From contig JANQMQ010000153.1 of assembly GCA_028279995.1 (NCBI GenBank), positions 1 to 6,553 on the forward strand: a DNA stretch of 6,553 bases, given 5' to 3'. The stretch's first letter is position 1, and every line of letters starts with the position of its first letter. The stretch comes from Candidatus Phaeomarinibacter sp. Lineage in GTDB: Bacteria; Pseudomonadota; Alphaproteobacteria; CGMCC-115125. Position numbers and translations under genes: made by a program. The notes under the pieces are model-generated. The model searched no databases. It was not told the origin of the DNA and worked only from the letters and a program-made list of their open reading frames with translations. Positions 1 to 5,898 of this stretch are shown here, piece by piece.

Positions 1-226
1 GCGCAACGGCAAGCAGGTGTCAGTCGGTGTTGGGGCAGCCTGCCTCGGCAATCCGCTCAATGCCGTGCAATGGCTTGCCGCCAAGATGGTTGAGGTGGGC
101 CGCCCGCTGGCCGCAGGCGACATCGTGCTGTCCGGTGCGCTCGGTCCCATGGCACCGGTGGAGAAGGGGGATGAGTTCATCACCCGCATCCAGGGCTTTG
201 CACCCCTCCACCTGGCATTCACCTAG
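1..226 (+). CDS. mhpD: 2-hydroxypenta-2,4-dienoate hydratase, C-terminal part (5' end outside window)
   Basis: This is the last 74 codons of a gene whose start lies before the window; the reading frame begins at base 2 and ends with TAG at 224-226. The family (fumarylacetoacetase-like fold; MhpD, BphH, DmpE) adds water to 2-hydroxypenta-2,4-dienoate to give 4-hydroxy-2-oxovalerate in the cytoplasm. The visible part carries the family's C-terminal blocks: GNPLNAVQWLA, then AAGDIVLSGALGPMAPVEKGD and a final beta strand. The next two genes encode the two following pathway steps, which strongly supports the hydratase assignment. The related 4-oxalocrotonate decarboxylase (DmpH/XylI) has the same fold and cannot be fully excluded from the C-terminus alone. 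The stop codon overlaps the ribosome binding site of the next gene, so translation is probably coupled. Confidence 0.85.
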   Translation, partial: RNGKQVSVGVGAACLGNPLNAVQWLAAKMVEVGRPLAAGDIVLSGALGPMAPVEKGDEFITRIQGFAPLHLAFT

Positions 227-238
227 GAGATCGCGCCG

Positions 239-1183
239 GTGGCAGACAGCACCAAAACCAGAGTTGCCATCATCGGGTCCGGCAACATCGGCACCGATCT
301 GATGATCAAGGTCATGCGCGTTTCCAGATCGCTGGAGATGGCGGCGATGGTCGGTATTGATGCGGGATCAGACGGCCTTGCCCGCGCCGGCCGCCTGGGC
401 GTTGCAACAACGGCAGACGGGATTGATGGCCTCGTTGCCATGCCCGAGTTTGAAGACATCCAGATTGTGTTCGACGCTACTTCCGCCGGAGCACATATGC
501 ACCATGACAGCATCCTGCAGGCCCATGGCAAGCAGGTCATTGATCTGACGCCCGCTGCTGTTGGCCCCTATGTGGTGCCCAGCGTCAATCAGGAGCAGCA
601 CTTCGGGGCACCCAATCTCAACATGGTCACCTGCGGCGGGCAGGCGACGATCCCGGTCATTGCCGCCATCAATGACGTCGCGCCCGTCACCTATGGCGAG
701 ATTGTTGCGTCCATTGCCTCCAGATCTGCGGGGCCCGGCACCCGCGCCAACATCGACGAGTTCACCGAAACAACGCGCAAGGCCATTGAAGTTGTCGGCG
801 GCGCGCGGCTGGGCAAGGCCATCATCATTCTCAACCCGGCTGAGCCGCCCCTGCTCATGCGCGATACGGTCCACTGCCTGTGCGATGATGCGGACCCGCA
901 ACGCATCGCGGACGCCGTGGAACGCAAGGTGGCGGAGGTGCAGGCCTATGTGCCCGGCTATCGCCTCAAGCAGGCGGTGCAGGTCGAGAAGATCGGCCAT
1001 AACAGTCGCCTGCACATTCCTGATCTCGACGAAGATTTCAGCGGCCTCAAGGTCAGTGTGTTCCTGGAGGTTGAGGGCGCGGGCCACTACCTGCCGTCCT
1101 ATGCCGGCAACCTCGACATCATGACTTCCGCCGCGCTGCGCACCGCTGAAAATCTTGTCCGGCAGATGGACGACGCGGCATGA
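239..1183 (+). CDS. mhpF: Acetaldehyde dehydrogenase (acylating)
   Basis: This 314-residue protein has the usual length for the MhpF/BphJ/DmpF family. These enzymes oxidise acetaldehyde with NAD+ and CoA to acetyl-CoA, the last step of the lower meta-cleavage pathway. An N-terminal Rossmann motif GSGNIGTD (residues 13-20) binds NAD. The block [12 protein letters not shown] contains the expected catalytic cysteine at residue 132, the same position as in characterised homologues. The start is a GTG at 239, preceded by AGGAG (225-229) at suitable spacing; this Shine-Dalgarno lies across the stop codon of the upstream hydratase gene. The 3' end overlaps the aldolase gene by 4 bp (ATGA), and the two products are known to form a complex that channels the toxic aldehyde. 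Nothing looks damaged. bphJ and dmpF are equivalent names. Confidence 0.96.
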   Translation: MADSTKTRVAIIGSGNIGTDLMIKVMRVSRSLEMAAMVGIDAGSDGLARAGRLGVATTADGIDGLVAMPEFEDIQIVFDATSAGAHMHHDSILQAHGKQVIDLTPAAVGPYVVPSVNQEQHFGAPNLNMVTCGGQATIPVIAAINDVAPVTYGEIVASIASRSAGPGTRANIDEFTETTRKAIEVVGGARLGKAIIILNPAEPPLLMRDTVHCLCDDADPQRIADAVERKVAEVQAYVPGYRLKQAVQVEKIGHNSRLHIPDLDEDFSGLKVSVFLEVEGAGHYLPSYAGNLDIMTSAALRTAENLVRQMDDAA

Positions 1184-2205
1184 AGATAGCTGACCGGCTC
1201 TACATACAGGACGTAACCCTGCGCGACGGGATGCACGCCATCCGCCATCAATACGGCCTTGAGCATGTGCGCCGCATTGCCCGGGCGCTTGATGAAGCCG
1301 GTGTCGATGCCATCGAGATCGCCCATGGTGACGGGCTGTCCGGCTCCAGTCTCAACTATGGCTTCGGGGCCGTGACCGACTGGGCATGGATCGAAGCGGT
1401 GGTGGATGAAGTCTCGCACGCGGTGGTGACAACGCTGCTCATTCCCGGCATTGGAACGATCGAAGACCTGCACCGCGCCTATGACCTGGGCGTGCGCTCT
1501 GTCCGTGTCGCGACCCACTGTACGGAAGCTGACGTGTCGCAACAGCACATCGAGATGGCCCGCACTCTTGGCATGGATGTCTCCGGCTTCCTGATGATGA
1601 GCCACATGTCACCGGCGGATGACCTGGCCCAACAGGCCAAACTCATGGAAAGCTACGGCGCCCTGTGTGTCTATGTGACGGACAGTGGCGGCGCGATGAC
1701 CATGGACGATGTGGCCGAACGGCTCACCGCCTATGACCGGATTCTCAAGCCTGAAACCGAGCGCGGCATTCATGCGCATCACAATCTGAGCCTCGGCGTC
1801 GCCAACTCGATCGCGGCCGTCCAGCATGGCGCGGCCCGCATTGATGCGTCACTGACTGGAATGGGCGCCGGTGCCGGCAACGCGCCGCTGGAAGTCTTCA
1901 TTGCCGCGGCGGATCGCTATGGCTGGGCCCACAATACAGATCTGTTCGCCCTCATGGATGCAGCAGAAGAAATTGTACGCCCGTTGCAGGACCGGCCAGT
2001 GCGGGTCGACCGGGAGACGCTCAGCCTTGGTTATGCCGGTGTCTATTCCAGTTTCCTGCGCCATGCGGAAACCGCCGCAGAGCGATACGAGGTTGATGTC
2101 CGCAGCATTCTTCTCGAGGCGGGACGACGCAAGATGGTCGGCGGGCAGGAGGACATGATTACCGATATCGCCCTTGATCTCGCCAATCAGGAGAAACGAG
2201 CCTAG
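1180..2205 (+). CDS. mhpE: 4-hydroxy-2-oxovalerate aldolase
   Basis: This 341-residue class II aldolase of the HMG-CoA lyase-like family (MhpE/BphI/DmpG) splits 4-hydroxy-2-oxovalerate into pyruvate and acetaldehyde. The N-terminal TLRDGMHA motif supplies the catalytic Arg15, the metal ligand Asp16 and His19. GIHAHHN supplies metal ligands His198 and His200. GVYSSF near residue 289 holds the tyrosine matching catalytic Tyr290 of BphI. The C-terminal region from about residue 270 corresponds to the DmpG-type communication domain that contacts the dehydrogenase. The ATG at 1180 overlaps the stop of mhpF (ATGA). No strong Shine-Dalgarno precedes it, so translational coupling is likely and would keep the two complex partners in balance. 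All key residues are present, so it should be functional. Confidence 0.96.
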   Translation: MKIADRLYIQDVTLRDGMHAIRHQYGLEHVRRIARALDEAGVDAIEIAHGDGLSGSSLNYGFGAVTDWAWIEAVVDEVSHAVVTTLLIPGIGTIEDLHRAYDLGVRSVRVATHCTEADVSQQHIEMARTLGMDVSGFLMMSHMSPADDLAQQAKLMESYGALCVYVTDSGGAMTMDDVAERLTAYDRILKPETERGIHAHHNLSLGVANSIAAVQHGAARIDASLTGMGAGAGNAPLEVFIAAADRYGWAHNTDLFALMDAAEEIVRPLQDRPVRVDRETLSLGYAGVYSSFLRHAETAAERYEVDVRSILLEAGRRKMVGGQEDMITDIALDLANQEKRA

Positions 2206-2233
2206 CCTTTTCGTCTGTCTTGGTCGAAAGGGC
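2205..2233 (+). terminator. Possible hairpin at the end of the catabolic operon
   Basis: GCCTTTTCG (2205-2213) can pair with CGAAAGGGC (2225-2233), giving a 9-bp stem with one G-U wobble and an 11-nt loop. It starts at the last base of the aldolase stop codon. No T-run follows, so it is not a classical intrinsic terminator. It could stabilise the 3' end of the mRNA or reduce read-through into the regulator gene. Confidence 0.3.
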
Positions 2234-2286
2234 GGCGCAGGCCGGGCAGTGCAGATGGGGATGACAAGGGAGTATCCGGGTCACGT

Positions 2287-3261
2287 ATGGCGCGCAGCAA
2301 AACCAGAAGTGCCACTTCAAGCACCGGAAAGACGGAGCGGGACCAAAGGGAGCCTGCTTCGGATCAGCGCTACGACGTGCGTATGGACGGGGTCTACTTC
2401 TTTCGGTCCATGCCTGCAGCGCCCTTTCACCTAGCGCTTGAAGGGGGGGATTACTCATACTGCTTCATGGTCAAGCGCGGGACCATGACCCTGAACATCG
2501 AGTTCCCGGTCTCTCAGACCTTCGATCTTGTGCCCGGCGACATTGTCGGTCTGAGCGGGCTGACATCACATGCGTTCAGAAGCACGGGCTGTGACGTATC
2601 GGCGCCAACCGGCTTGTTTGAAAAGCAGCCGTTCGCCGATGCCGAGGCACAGCCCGGAGAGGTCGATCTCCTCATTGGCGTGGTCCCCCAAGAGACGATG
2701 GCCCTGTCCAACATGGTGATCGGACCAATCTATCTGGGTCGATCCCAGAGCCCTGAATACGCAGACCGTATCTGGAAGGCATCCGAACTGCTGGAAGATG
2801 AGTTCCAGGAAAGCGGCGAAACCTACGATCAGTCGATCATCGTGCGGCGCATCGCCGAGATCATCCTGATCAACATGACGCGTTCGCTCCTGACCCAAGC
2901 CAGTGGCGGGGGCATGTTCTCCATGCCGCCAATTCCCGCGGGTATGAGTGTGCTACGCGCCCTGCAGGAATTCCTGCAAATGCCCGAGAAGGACTGGACG
3001 GTGGAAGACCTTGCCCGCATCGCCGGCATGTCCCGCACCAAGTTCTCCGACGAGTTCCGCCGCGTCACAGGCAAGACCCCCATCCAGACCATCACCCGTA
3101 TCCGCCTTACCATGACCGCGCGCCGCCTGCTGACAGAACGGCTGAGCGTCGAAGAAGCTTCAGACCTCGCCGGGTACAGTTCTGCCGCCGCCTTCGTCCG
3201 CGCCTTCCAGCGGGAGTTCGGCCTTACCCCGGCTAGATGGCGCCGGCAGCAATTGTCATAA
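2287..3261 (+). CDS. AraC-family transcriptional regulator with N-terminal cupin-like domain
   Basis: This 324-residue DNA-binding regulator probably acts on a catabolic promoter nearby. Residues about 35-200 form an effector domain of the cupin type, with FHLALEGGDYSYCFMVKRG and LVPGDIVGLSG as typical beta-barrel turns. This resembles the cupin_6 group of AraC regulators. Residues about 225-320 are the AraC/XylS double helix-turn-helix: first helix pair in DWTVEDLARIAGMSRTKFSDEF, second in DLAGYSSAAAFVRAFQREFG, ending with the family signature LTPARWRR. The ATG at 2287 is the first in-frame ATG and has AAGGGAG about 13 bases upstream, a rather wide spacing. The first 30 residues are polar and probably disordered. 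It follows the meta-cleavage genes by 81 bp in the same direction, so control of that operon is plausible but inferred. A decayed copy of its 3' end lies at 5590-5703. Confidence 0.92.
   Translation: MARSKTRSATSSTGKTERDQREPASDQRYDVRMDGVYFFRSMPAAPFHLALEGGDYSYCFMVKRGTMTLNIEFPVSQTFDLVPGDIVGLSGLTSHAFRSTGCDVSAPTGLFEKQPFADAEAQPGEVDLLIGVVPQETMALSNMVIGPIYLGRSQSPEYADRIWKASELLEDEFQESGETYDQSIIVRRIAEIILINMTRSLLTQASGGGMFSMPPIPAGMSVLRALQEFLQMPEKDWTVEDLARIAGMSRTKFSDEFRRVTGKTPIQTITRIRLTMTARRLLTERLSVEEASDLAGYSSAAAFVRAFQREFGLTPARWRRQQLS
3162..3257 (+). repeat. Direct-repeat copy A: 3' end of the intact araC gene
   Basis: This stretch, coding for the second helix-turn-helix and the last residues of the AraC regulator, recurs in the same orientation at 5607-5703. 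By hand alignment there are about 14 mismatches and one 1-base insertion over about 96 bases, roughly 85% identity. Similarity ends just before the araC stop codon. The two copies bracket the hydrolase/NTF2/TetR/GFA module. Confidence 0.8.
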
Positions 3262-3288
3262 GAATGGATAACAGTCTTTCAGAAGTAT

Positions 3289-3753
3289 CTACCGGGACAG
3301 CACGATATAGCGCGGGTCCAGGCCTTCGCCCCATGACTCCATCCAGCGATCAAAACGCTCGCTGACGCCGGTGTCATAGATGTCCAGCAGCCGATGGATC
3401 TTGCCGTCACGATAGGTGGCAATCTCCCAGAAACGGGACTCCATGGGCGGTGACTGGTCGCGCACGAATTTCAGGCCGCTGTGAATCATCACACGGTTGC
3501 CTTCCTCATGAATGCTGGCGTCGATGCCGATCGTCCGTTCGCATTTCTTGTCGAACCGCGTTGTCGCCAGATCGAACCCTTTTAGAACGGCATCGATACC
3601 CTCGACCACGCAGTGGAACGAGATGTTCATGACCTCGTAGGTGCAGTCCGGTGTGAAGAACGGCCGAAGCGATTCCCAGTCTCCCGTCTTGTAGGCTTTC
3701 TCAAACGCGACATGTTGCTGGCCGAAATGGGCAAGTAGGCTCATCGTGATCAT
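3289..3753 (-). CDS. NTF2-like / SnoaL-like domain protein
   Basis: This 154-residue protein has the features of the nuclear transport factor 2-like fold. An N-terminal helix leads into FEKAYKTGDWESLRPFFTPDCTYEV (residues 18-41), the typical short loop followed by the first strand. Later strands include RVMIHSGLKFV and SRFWEIATYRDGKIHRLLDIYD, the conserved C-terminal sheet pattern. Members include isomerases, dehydratases, cyclases and non-enzymatic ligand binders, so no reaction can be assigned. The first ATG (3753) overlaps the hydrolase stop by 4 bp (ATGA) and has AAGGA five bases upstream. A second in-frame ATG at 3744 is also well placed behind AAAAGGA and may be the true start (MSLLAHFG). 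It is the second gene of a two-gene operon with the hydrolase and is convergent with araC, 27 bp away. Confidence 0.82.
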   Translation of the reverse strand: MITMSLLAHFGQQHVAFEKAYKTGDWESLRPFFTPDCTYEVMNISFHCVVEGIDAVLKGFDLATTRFDKKCERTIGIDASIHEEGNRVMIHSGLKFVRDQSPPMESRFWEIATYRDGKIHRLLDIYDTGVSERFDRWMESWGEGLDPRYIVLSR

Positions 3754-4460
3754 CCTTTTCCTTGAACGTTTAGGTCTTGAGCAGTCCGGATGAGAATCCG
3801 GGCGAGGGCCGTCGGCGAGTCCCGGGCGATCAGATGCCCGGCCTCCTCAACGACATGCATCTGCATCTGCGGGCAGAGCGATCTGAAGTGTGCGACTTCC
3901 CTGTCTGTCATGGGGCCTGCGGGGCCGGCACGCACCAGCGTGACCGGCAGCGTGAGCGACCGGGCGGCATCGGTCATCTGCGCCGCGCGGCCGAGAATGT
4001 CATCGACCAGCGGCGATTGGCTGAGCCCCGGCGCCTGTGCAGCCAGGAAGCGGCGCACGCGGTGTGGGTCCGGCGCCGGCACGACATCCACCATCACAAG
4101 GCCGCGCACCGGCGCCACATCCTTCCTGCCGGCTAGGGCGAGCAGGAGCGCGAAGGCGCCCAGGGATGCACCGACCACGATGGCAGGCTGATGGATGCGG
4201 ATCATCTCCGCTGCGTCGATGCCGAAGGTCTCGACGCCGTCCGCGGTAGAGCCGGTGCTCGTCCCGTGCCCGCGCTGGTCATATGCGGTGCTGGCAAGAC
4301 CGGCTTTGGTCAGGTGCTGCATGACCGGCCGCCAGACGTGCCGCGTCTCGCCACCCGCATGCAGGAGCAGGAAGTCAGTGTTGCGGGCGGTGGCGTCGGC
4401 AAAGAGCAGCGCATCCCCGCGGTCGATCTGGTGTTCAAGAATGTTATTGCCTTGAGTCAT
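3750..4460 (-). CDS. Alpha/beta-fold hydrolase
   Basis: This 236-residue cytoplasmic protein (no signal peptide) is of the alpha/beta hydrolase fold. LLLHAGGE (about 31-38) is the oxyanion-hole strand, YDQRGHG (60-66) the family loop, and VVGASLGA the nucleophile elbow with Ser99. EAGHLIARD near the C-terminus gives the catalytic His209. The acid site after strand 7 is unusual: the usual LLVRGGxSD pattern appears as LVRAGPAGPMTD, with Gly182 where Asp is expected; Asp186 or Asp125 (VMVDVVP) might substitute. The substrate is unknown, and the elbow does not look like the GNSMGG of meta-cleavage product hydrolases. I chose ATG 4460 because an upstream extension to 4580 would run through the operators and the tetR coding region. 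No Shine-Dalgarno is visible, and the predicted transcription start falls on this ATG. Expression is probably controlled by the divergent TetR protein through two palindromes. Confidence 0.87.
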   Translation of the reverse strand: MTQGNNILEHQIDRGDALLFADATARNTDFLLLHAGGETRHVWRPVMQHLTKAGLASTAYDQRGHGTSTGSTADGVETFGIDAAEMIRIHQPAIVVGASLGAFALLLALAGRKDVAPVRGLVMVDVVPAPDPHRVRRFLAAQAPGLSQSPLVDDILGRAAQMTDAARSLTLPVTLVRAGPAGPMTDREVAHFRSLCPQMQMHVVEEAGHLIARDSPTALARILIRTAQDLNVQGKG

Positions 4461-4465
4461 CAAGG
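4450..4465. promoter_or_regulatory. Second TetR operator candidate, over the hydrolase start codon
   Basis: CCTTGA-GTCA-TCAAGG is an inverted repeat with 6-bp perfect arms and a 4-bp centre. The arms and spacing are identical to the core of the perfect palindrome at 4482-4497 (CCTTGA-CATG-TCAAGG). The hydrolase start codon (4460-4458, - strand) lies inside it. The centre is 32 bp, about three helical turns, from the centre of the main palindrome, so proteins bound to both would sit on the same DNA face. Confidence 0.7.
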
Positions 4466-4466
4466 T

Positions 4467-4495
4467 AAGATGGCGACAATACCTTGACATGTCAA
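4467..4495 (-). promoter_or_regulatory. Candidate promoter of the hydrolase-NTF2 operon
   Basis: On the - strand a perfect TTGACA (4495-4490) inside the palindrome is followed after 17 bp by CATCTT (4472-4467), a weak -10 matching TATAAT at three of six bases. The expected transcription start is near 4460, the first base of the hydrolase ATG, so the mRNA would be leaderless. This agrees with the absence of a Shine-Dalgarno. Confidence 0.5.
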
Positions 4496-4500
4496 GGTAT
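4479..4500. promoter_or_regulatory. Perfect 22-bp palindrome, main TetR operator candidate
   Basis: ATACCTTGACA (4479-4489) is followed directly by its exact reverse complement TGTCAAGGTAT (4490-4500). A perfect dyad of this length between a tetR gene and a divergent operon is the classic location of an autoregulatory TetR operator. Each arm contains a consensus TTGACA -35 hexamer for one direction, so a bound repressor would block both promoters. The two start codons (4460 on -, 4519 on +) are each 29.5 bp from its centre. Confidence 0.88.
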
Positions 4501-4512
4501 AATTGAAACACT
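4484..4512 (+). promoter_or_regulatory. Candidate promoter of the tetR-GFA operon
   Basis: TTGACA (4484-4489) lies inside the palindrome; 17 bp on is AACACT (4507-4512), a weak -10. This would place the transcription start at about 4519, the tetR ATG itself. A perfect TATAAT also occurs at 4498-4503; its best -35 is GCGACA (4473-4478) with a long 19-bp spacer, which would give a leader of roughly 8-10 nt. Either reading leaves no room for a normal ribosome binding site, and none is visible. Confidence 0.5.
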
Positions 4513-4518
4513 GGCACC

Positions 4519-5121
4519 ATGACGGAACGCGAAACCCAGCGTGTGCGGCGGACCCCCAAGGAAGCACGGGCCCTGATCATTGCCAGCGCAGAGAAAGTCT
4601 TGTTGCGGGAGGGCGTGCAGGCCGTTCAGGTGCGGGCGGTGGCCCGCGAGGCGGGCATGACCGATGCCGGCATAACCCACCACTTCGGCAGCCGTGAGGG
4701 GCTGCTGAAGGCATTGCTCGACGACGGTGCCGGCAAGACCCGCGATGCCATCCGCCGGACCGTGGCGAACTGGGTCGAGGAAGGGCCGGATATCAGGCGG
4801 CTGGTTGAAACCCTGCACGATCTGTATCGCAGCGGATATGCCGCTCTGGCCCTTCAGCTTTACAACAGCGGCTGGAAGGATACGGGTAGGCCCCTGCTGG
4901 AACCCGCAGTGGCCCCACTGATGGCGCTCAATGAAAACCCGGAGACATCGGAAGACGACATAAGGGCGGCGCTTGCCTCCCTGCATCTCTGGCTTGCCAT
5001 GGAGCCTCTGTTCGGATCACCGTTCCGCCGCAGCGCCGGTCTCAAGACGGACAGCAAGGTCAAGGTGCAGCTGGCATGGTGGGTCGATGCAATCAACGTC
5101 ATGCTTCACCCGAAAAAGTGA
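4519..5121 (+). CDS. TetR/AcrR-family transcriptional regulator
   Basis: This 200-residue protein has the usual TetR length. The N-terminal DNA-binding domain covers residues about 15-62: ALIIASAEKVLLREGVQAV (helix 1) and then the helix-turn-helix VRAVAREAGMTDAGITHHF, followed by GSREGLLKALLDDG. The remaining helices form a ligand-binding and dimerisation domain that is too variable to name an effector. The start ATG at 4519 has no Shine-Dalgarno and is close to the predicted transcription start. The gene is divergent from the hydrolase operon, and a perfect palindrome fills the gap, so it most likely represses itself and the hydrolase-NTF2 operon until a ligand binds. That ligand is probably a substrate of the module (inference). 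The GFA gene follows 8 bp downstream and is probably co-transcribed. Confidence 0.93.
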   Translation: MTERETQRVRRTPKEARALIIASAEKVLLREGVQAVQVRAVAREAGMTDAGITHHFGSREGLLKALLDDGAGKTRDAIRRTVANWVEEGPDIRRLVETLHDLYRSGYAALALQLYNSGWKDTGRPLLEPAVAPLMALNENPETSEDDIRAALASLHLWLAMEPLFGSPFRRSAGLKTDSKVKVQLAWWVDAINVMLHPKK

Positions 5122-5129
5122 GACCAACC

Positions 5130-5543
5130 ATGTCGAAGACCTATACAGGCGGCTGCAAATGCGGCCGGGTGCAGATTGAGCTGCAGATTCCCAACCCCCT
5201 GGAGGACTACACGGCGCGCGCCTGCCAGTGCGACTACTGCCAGCTTAACGGCGGTGTCTTCTTCTCGGATCCCGAAGGTTGCGCCACCATCAGCGGCCAG
5301 CAGCATCTGATCCGCGAGACCCAGGGCTCGAACCAGGCCGATATGCTTTTGTGCAGTGGCTGTGGCTCGCTCGTGGGGGCGACTTTTGTGCACGAGGGCC
5401 GCTGTCTCGGCACGGTGTCCGCACTCATCATCGGCAATGACCGATGGCTTGCTAGCGCAACCCCCGTATCCCCGGAAACCCTGTCGCCGGAGGAAAAGGC
5501 GGACCGCTGGTCCCGGCTGTGGATGCCGGTGGCATTCCGGTAG
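5130..5543 (+). CDS. GFA-family (glutathione-dependent formaldehyde-activating enzyme-like) zinc protein
   Basis: This 137-residue protein of the GFA/CENP-V family has the full set of zinc-binding cysteines. GGCKCG holds Cys9 and Cys11, CQCDYC holds Cys32, Cys34 and Cys37, and LLCSGCG holds Cys75 and Cys78. The founding member, Gfa of Paracoccus, was linked to condensation of formaldehyde with glutathione, but that activity is disputed and most family members have no known reaction. I therefore do not assign formaldehyde detoxification. The ATG at 5130 begins MSKTYTGGCKCG, the usual N-terminus; an in-frame extension to 5076 would overlap tetR and add nothing conserved. It lies 8 bp after the tetR stop, with only a weak GTGAGA upstream, so it is probably translated from the tetR mRNA. 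Handling of a reactive aldehyde or thiol adduct would fit the neighbours but is inference. Confidence 0.9.
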   Translation: MSKTYTGGCKCGRVQIELQIPNPLEDYTARACQCDYCQLNGGVFFSDPEGCATISGQQHLIRETQGSNQADMLLCSGCGSLVGATFVHEGRCLGTVSALIIGNDRWLASATPVSPETLSPEEKADRWSRLWMPVAFR

Positions 5544-5589
5544 CGGTCTGTCCCGTGGAATCGCAGAAGAGACAGTGGCGCTAGGTCCA

Positions 5590-5703
5590 AAGGATTGGAC
5601 TGTTGAAGACCTCGCCGGTTACAGCTTCGCCGCTACCTTCGTCTGCGCCTTCCAGCGCAAATTCAGCCTTCCCCCAGGCTAAATGGCACCGGCAGCAATT
5701 GTC
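5590..5703 (+). pseudogene. Decayed, internally deleted remnant of an araC 3' end
   Basis: The frame reads KDWTVEDLA joined directly to GYSFAATFVCAFQRKFSLPPG and then a stop (5680-5682). This matches the AraC regulator of this window at residues 235-243 and 296-315, with the 52 residues between missing. The deletion corresponds to 156 bp between two short direct repeats in the intact gene (agaccttgcc at 3006-3015 and agacctcgcc at 3162-3171), consistent with slippage or recombination across them. An extra base before the stop shifts the frame. In the shifted frame the similarity continues (AKWHRQQLS against ARWRRQQLS) to 5703. There is no start codon or N-terminal domain. It is a dead fragment in the same orientation as araC, about 85% identical at DNA level over its last 96 bases. 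Confidence 0.85.
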
Positions 5704-5727
5704 GTGCCGGTAGTTGTCATTGCTCAG

Positions 5728-5760
5728 GTGAAACAAAGCTGACACACCAGCATGTTTCAC
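5728..5760. repeat. Inverted repeat / hairpin downstream of the araC remnant
   Basis: GTGAAACA (5728-5735) pairs with TGTTTCAC (5753-5760), and GCTG (5738-5741) with CAGC (5748-5751). This gives 12 paired bases with a 2/1 internal bulge and an ACACAC loop. It could end transcripts from the tetR-GFA operon, but only TGTTTAGG rather than a T-run follows. It could also be a protein-binding dyad. Confidence 0.5.
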
Positions 5761-5849
5761 TGTTTAGGCTTAGCTCACGCCTTATGCACGTCATCACATA
5801 GTGACACCCTGAGCGGGGTAGGTGGACAACCGTAGCGACAGGCGCGAGA

Positions 5850-5862
5850 GCTGCAATGCAGC
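5850..5862. repeat. Short palindrome GCTGCA-A-TGCAGC
   Basis: This is a 13-base perfect odd palindrome in the non-coding region. It may be an operator half of an unknown system or chance; nothing else supports a role. Confidence 0.35.
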
Positions 5863-5886
5863 ATACAACTTACGCTAAGAAGGTCA

Positions 5887-5898
5887 TCCGTATACGGA
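5887..5898. repeat. Short palindrome TCCGTATACGGA
   Basis: This is a 12-bp perfect palindrome about 220 bp before the FG-GAP start codon. It is compatible with a small operator site, but no matching second copy was seen in the window. Confidence 0.35.

Noticed and set aside
368..1087. Long - strand open frame (239 codons) opposite the acetaldehyde dehydrogenase gene
   Set aside because: It lies entirely antisense to a complete, well-recognised enzyme gene. Its composition (many Arg, Gly, Asp, His) is typical of an antisense shadow in GC-rich DNA, and no family motif is visible.
561..1124. + strand open frame (187 codons) inside the acetaldehyde dehydrogenase gene
   Set aside because: This is an alternate frame of a certain gene, very rich in Arg, Ser and Pro and without protein-like structure.
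4191..4487. + strand open frames opposite the hydrolase gene
   Set aside because: These are antisense shadows that run through the operator region and show no family motif.
4461..4580. N-terminal extension of the alpha/beta hydrolase to the ATG at 4580
   Set aside because: The extension would be translated across both operators and into the tetR coding region on the other strand. It is not hydrolase-like, and the MTQG start at 4460 fits the promoter geometry.
5076..5129. N-terminal extension of the GFA protein to an upstream ATG
   Set aside because: It overlaps the end of tetR and adds 18 residues before the conserved MSKTYTGGCKCG start.
5534..5561. Possible hairpin ATTCC...GGAAT around the GFA stop codon as terminator
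   Set aside because: Only a 5-bp stem with a long loop and no T-run; not distinguishable from chance.
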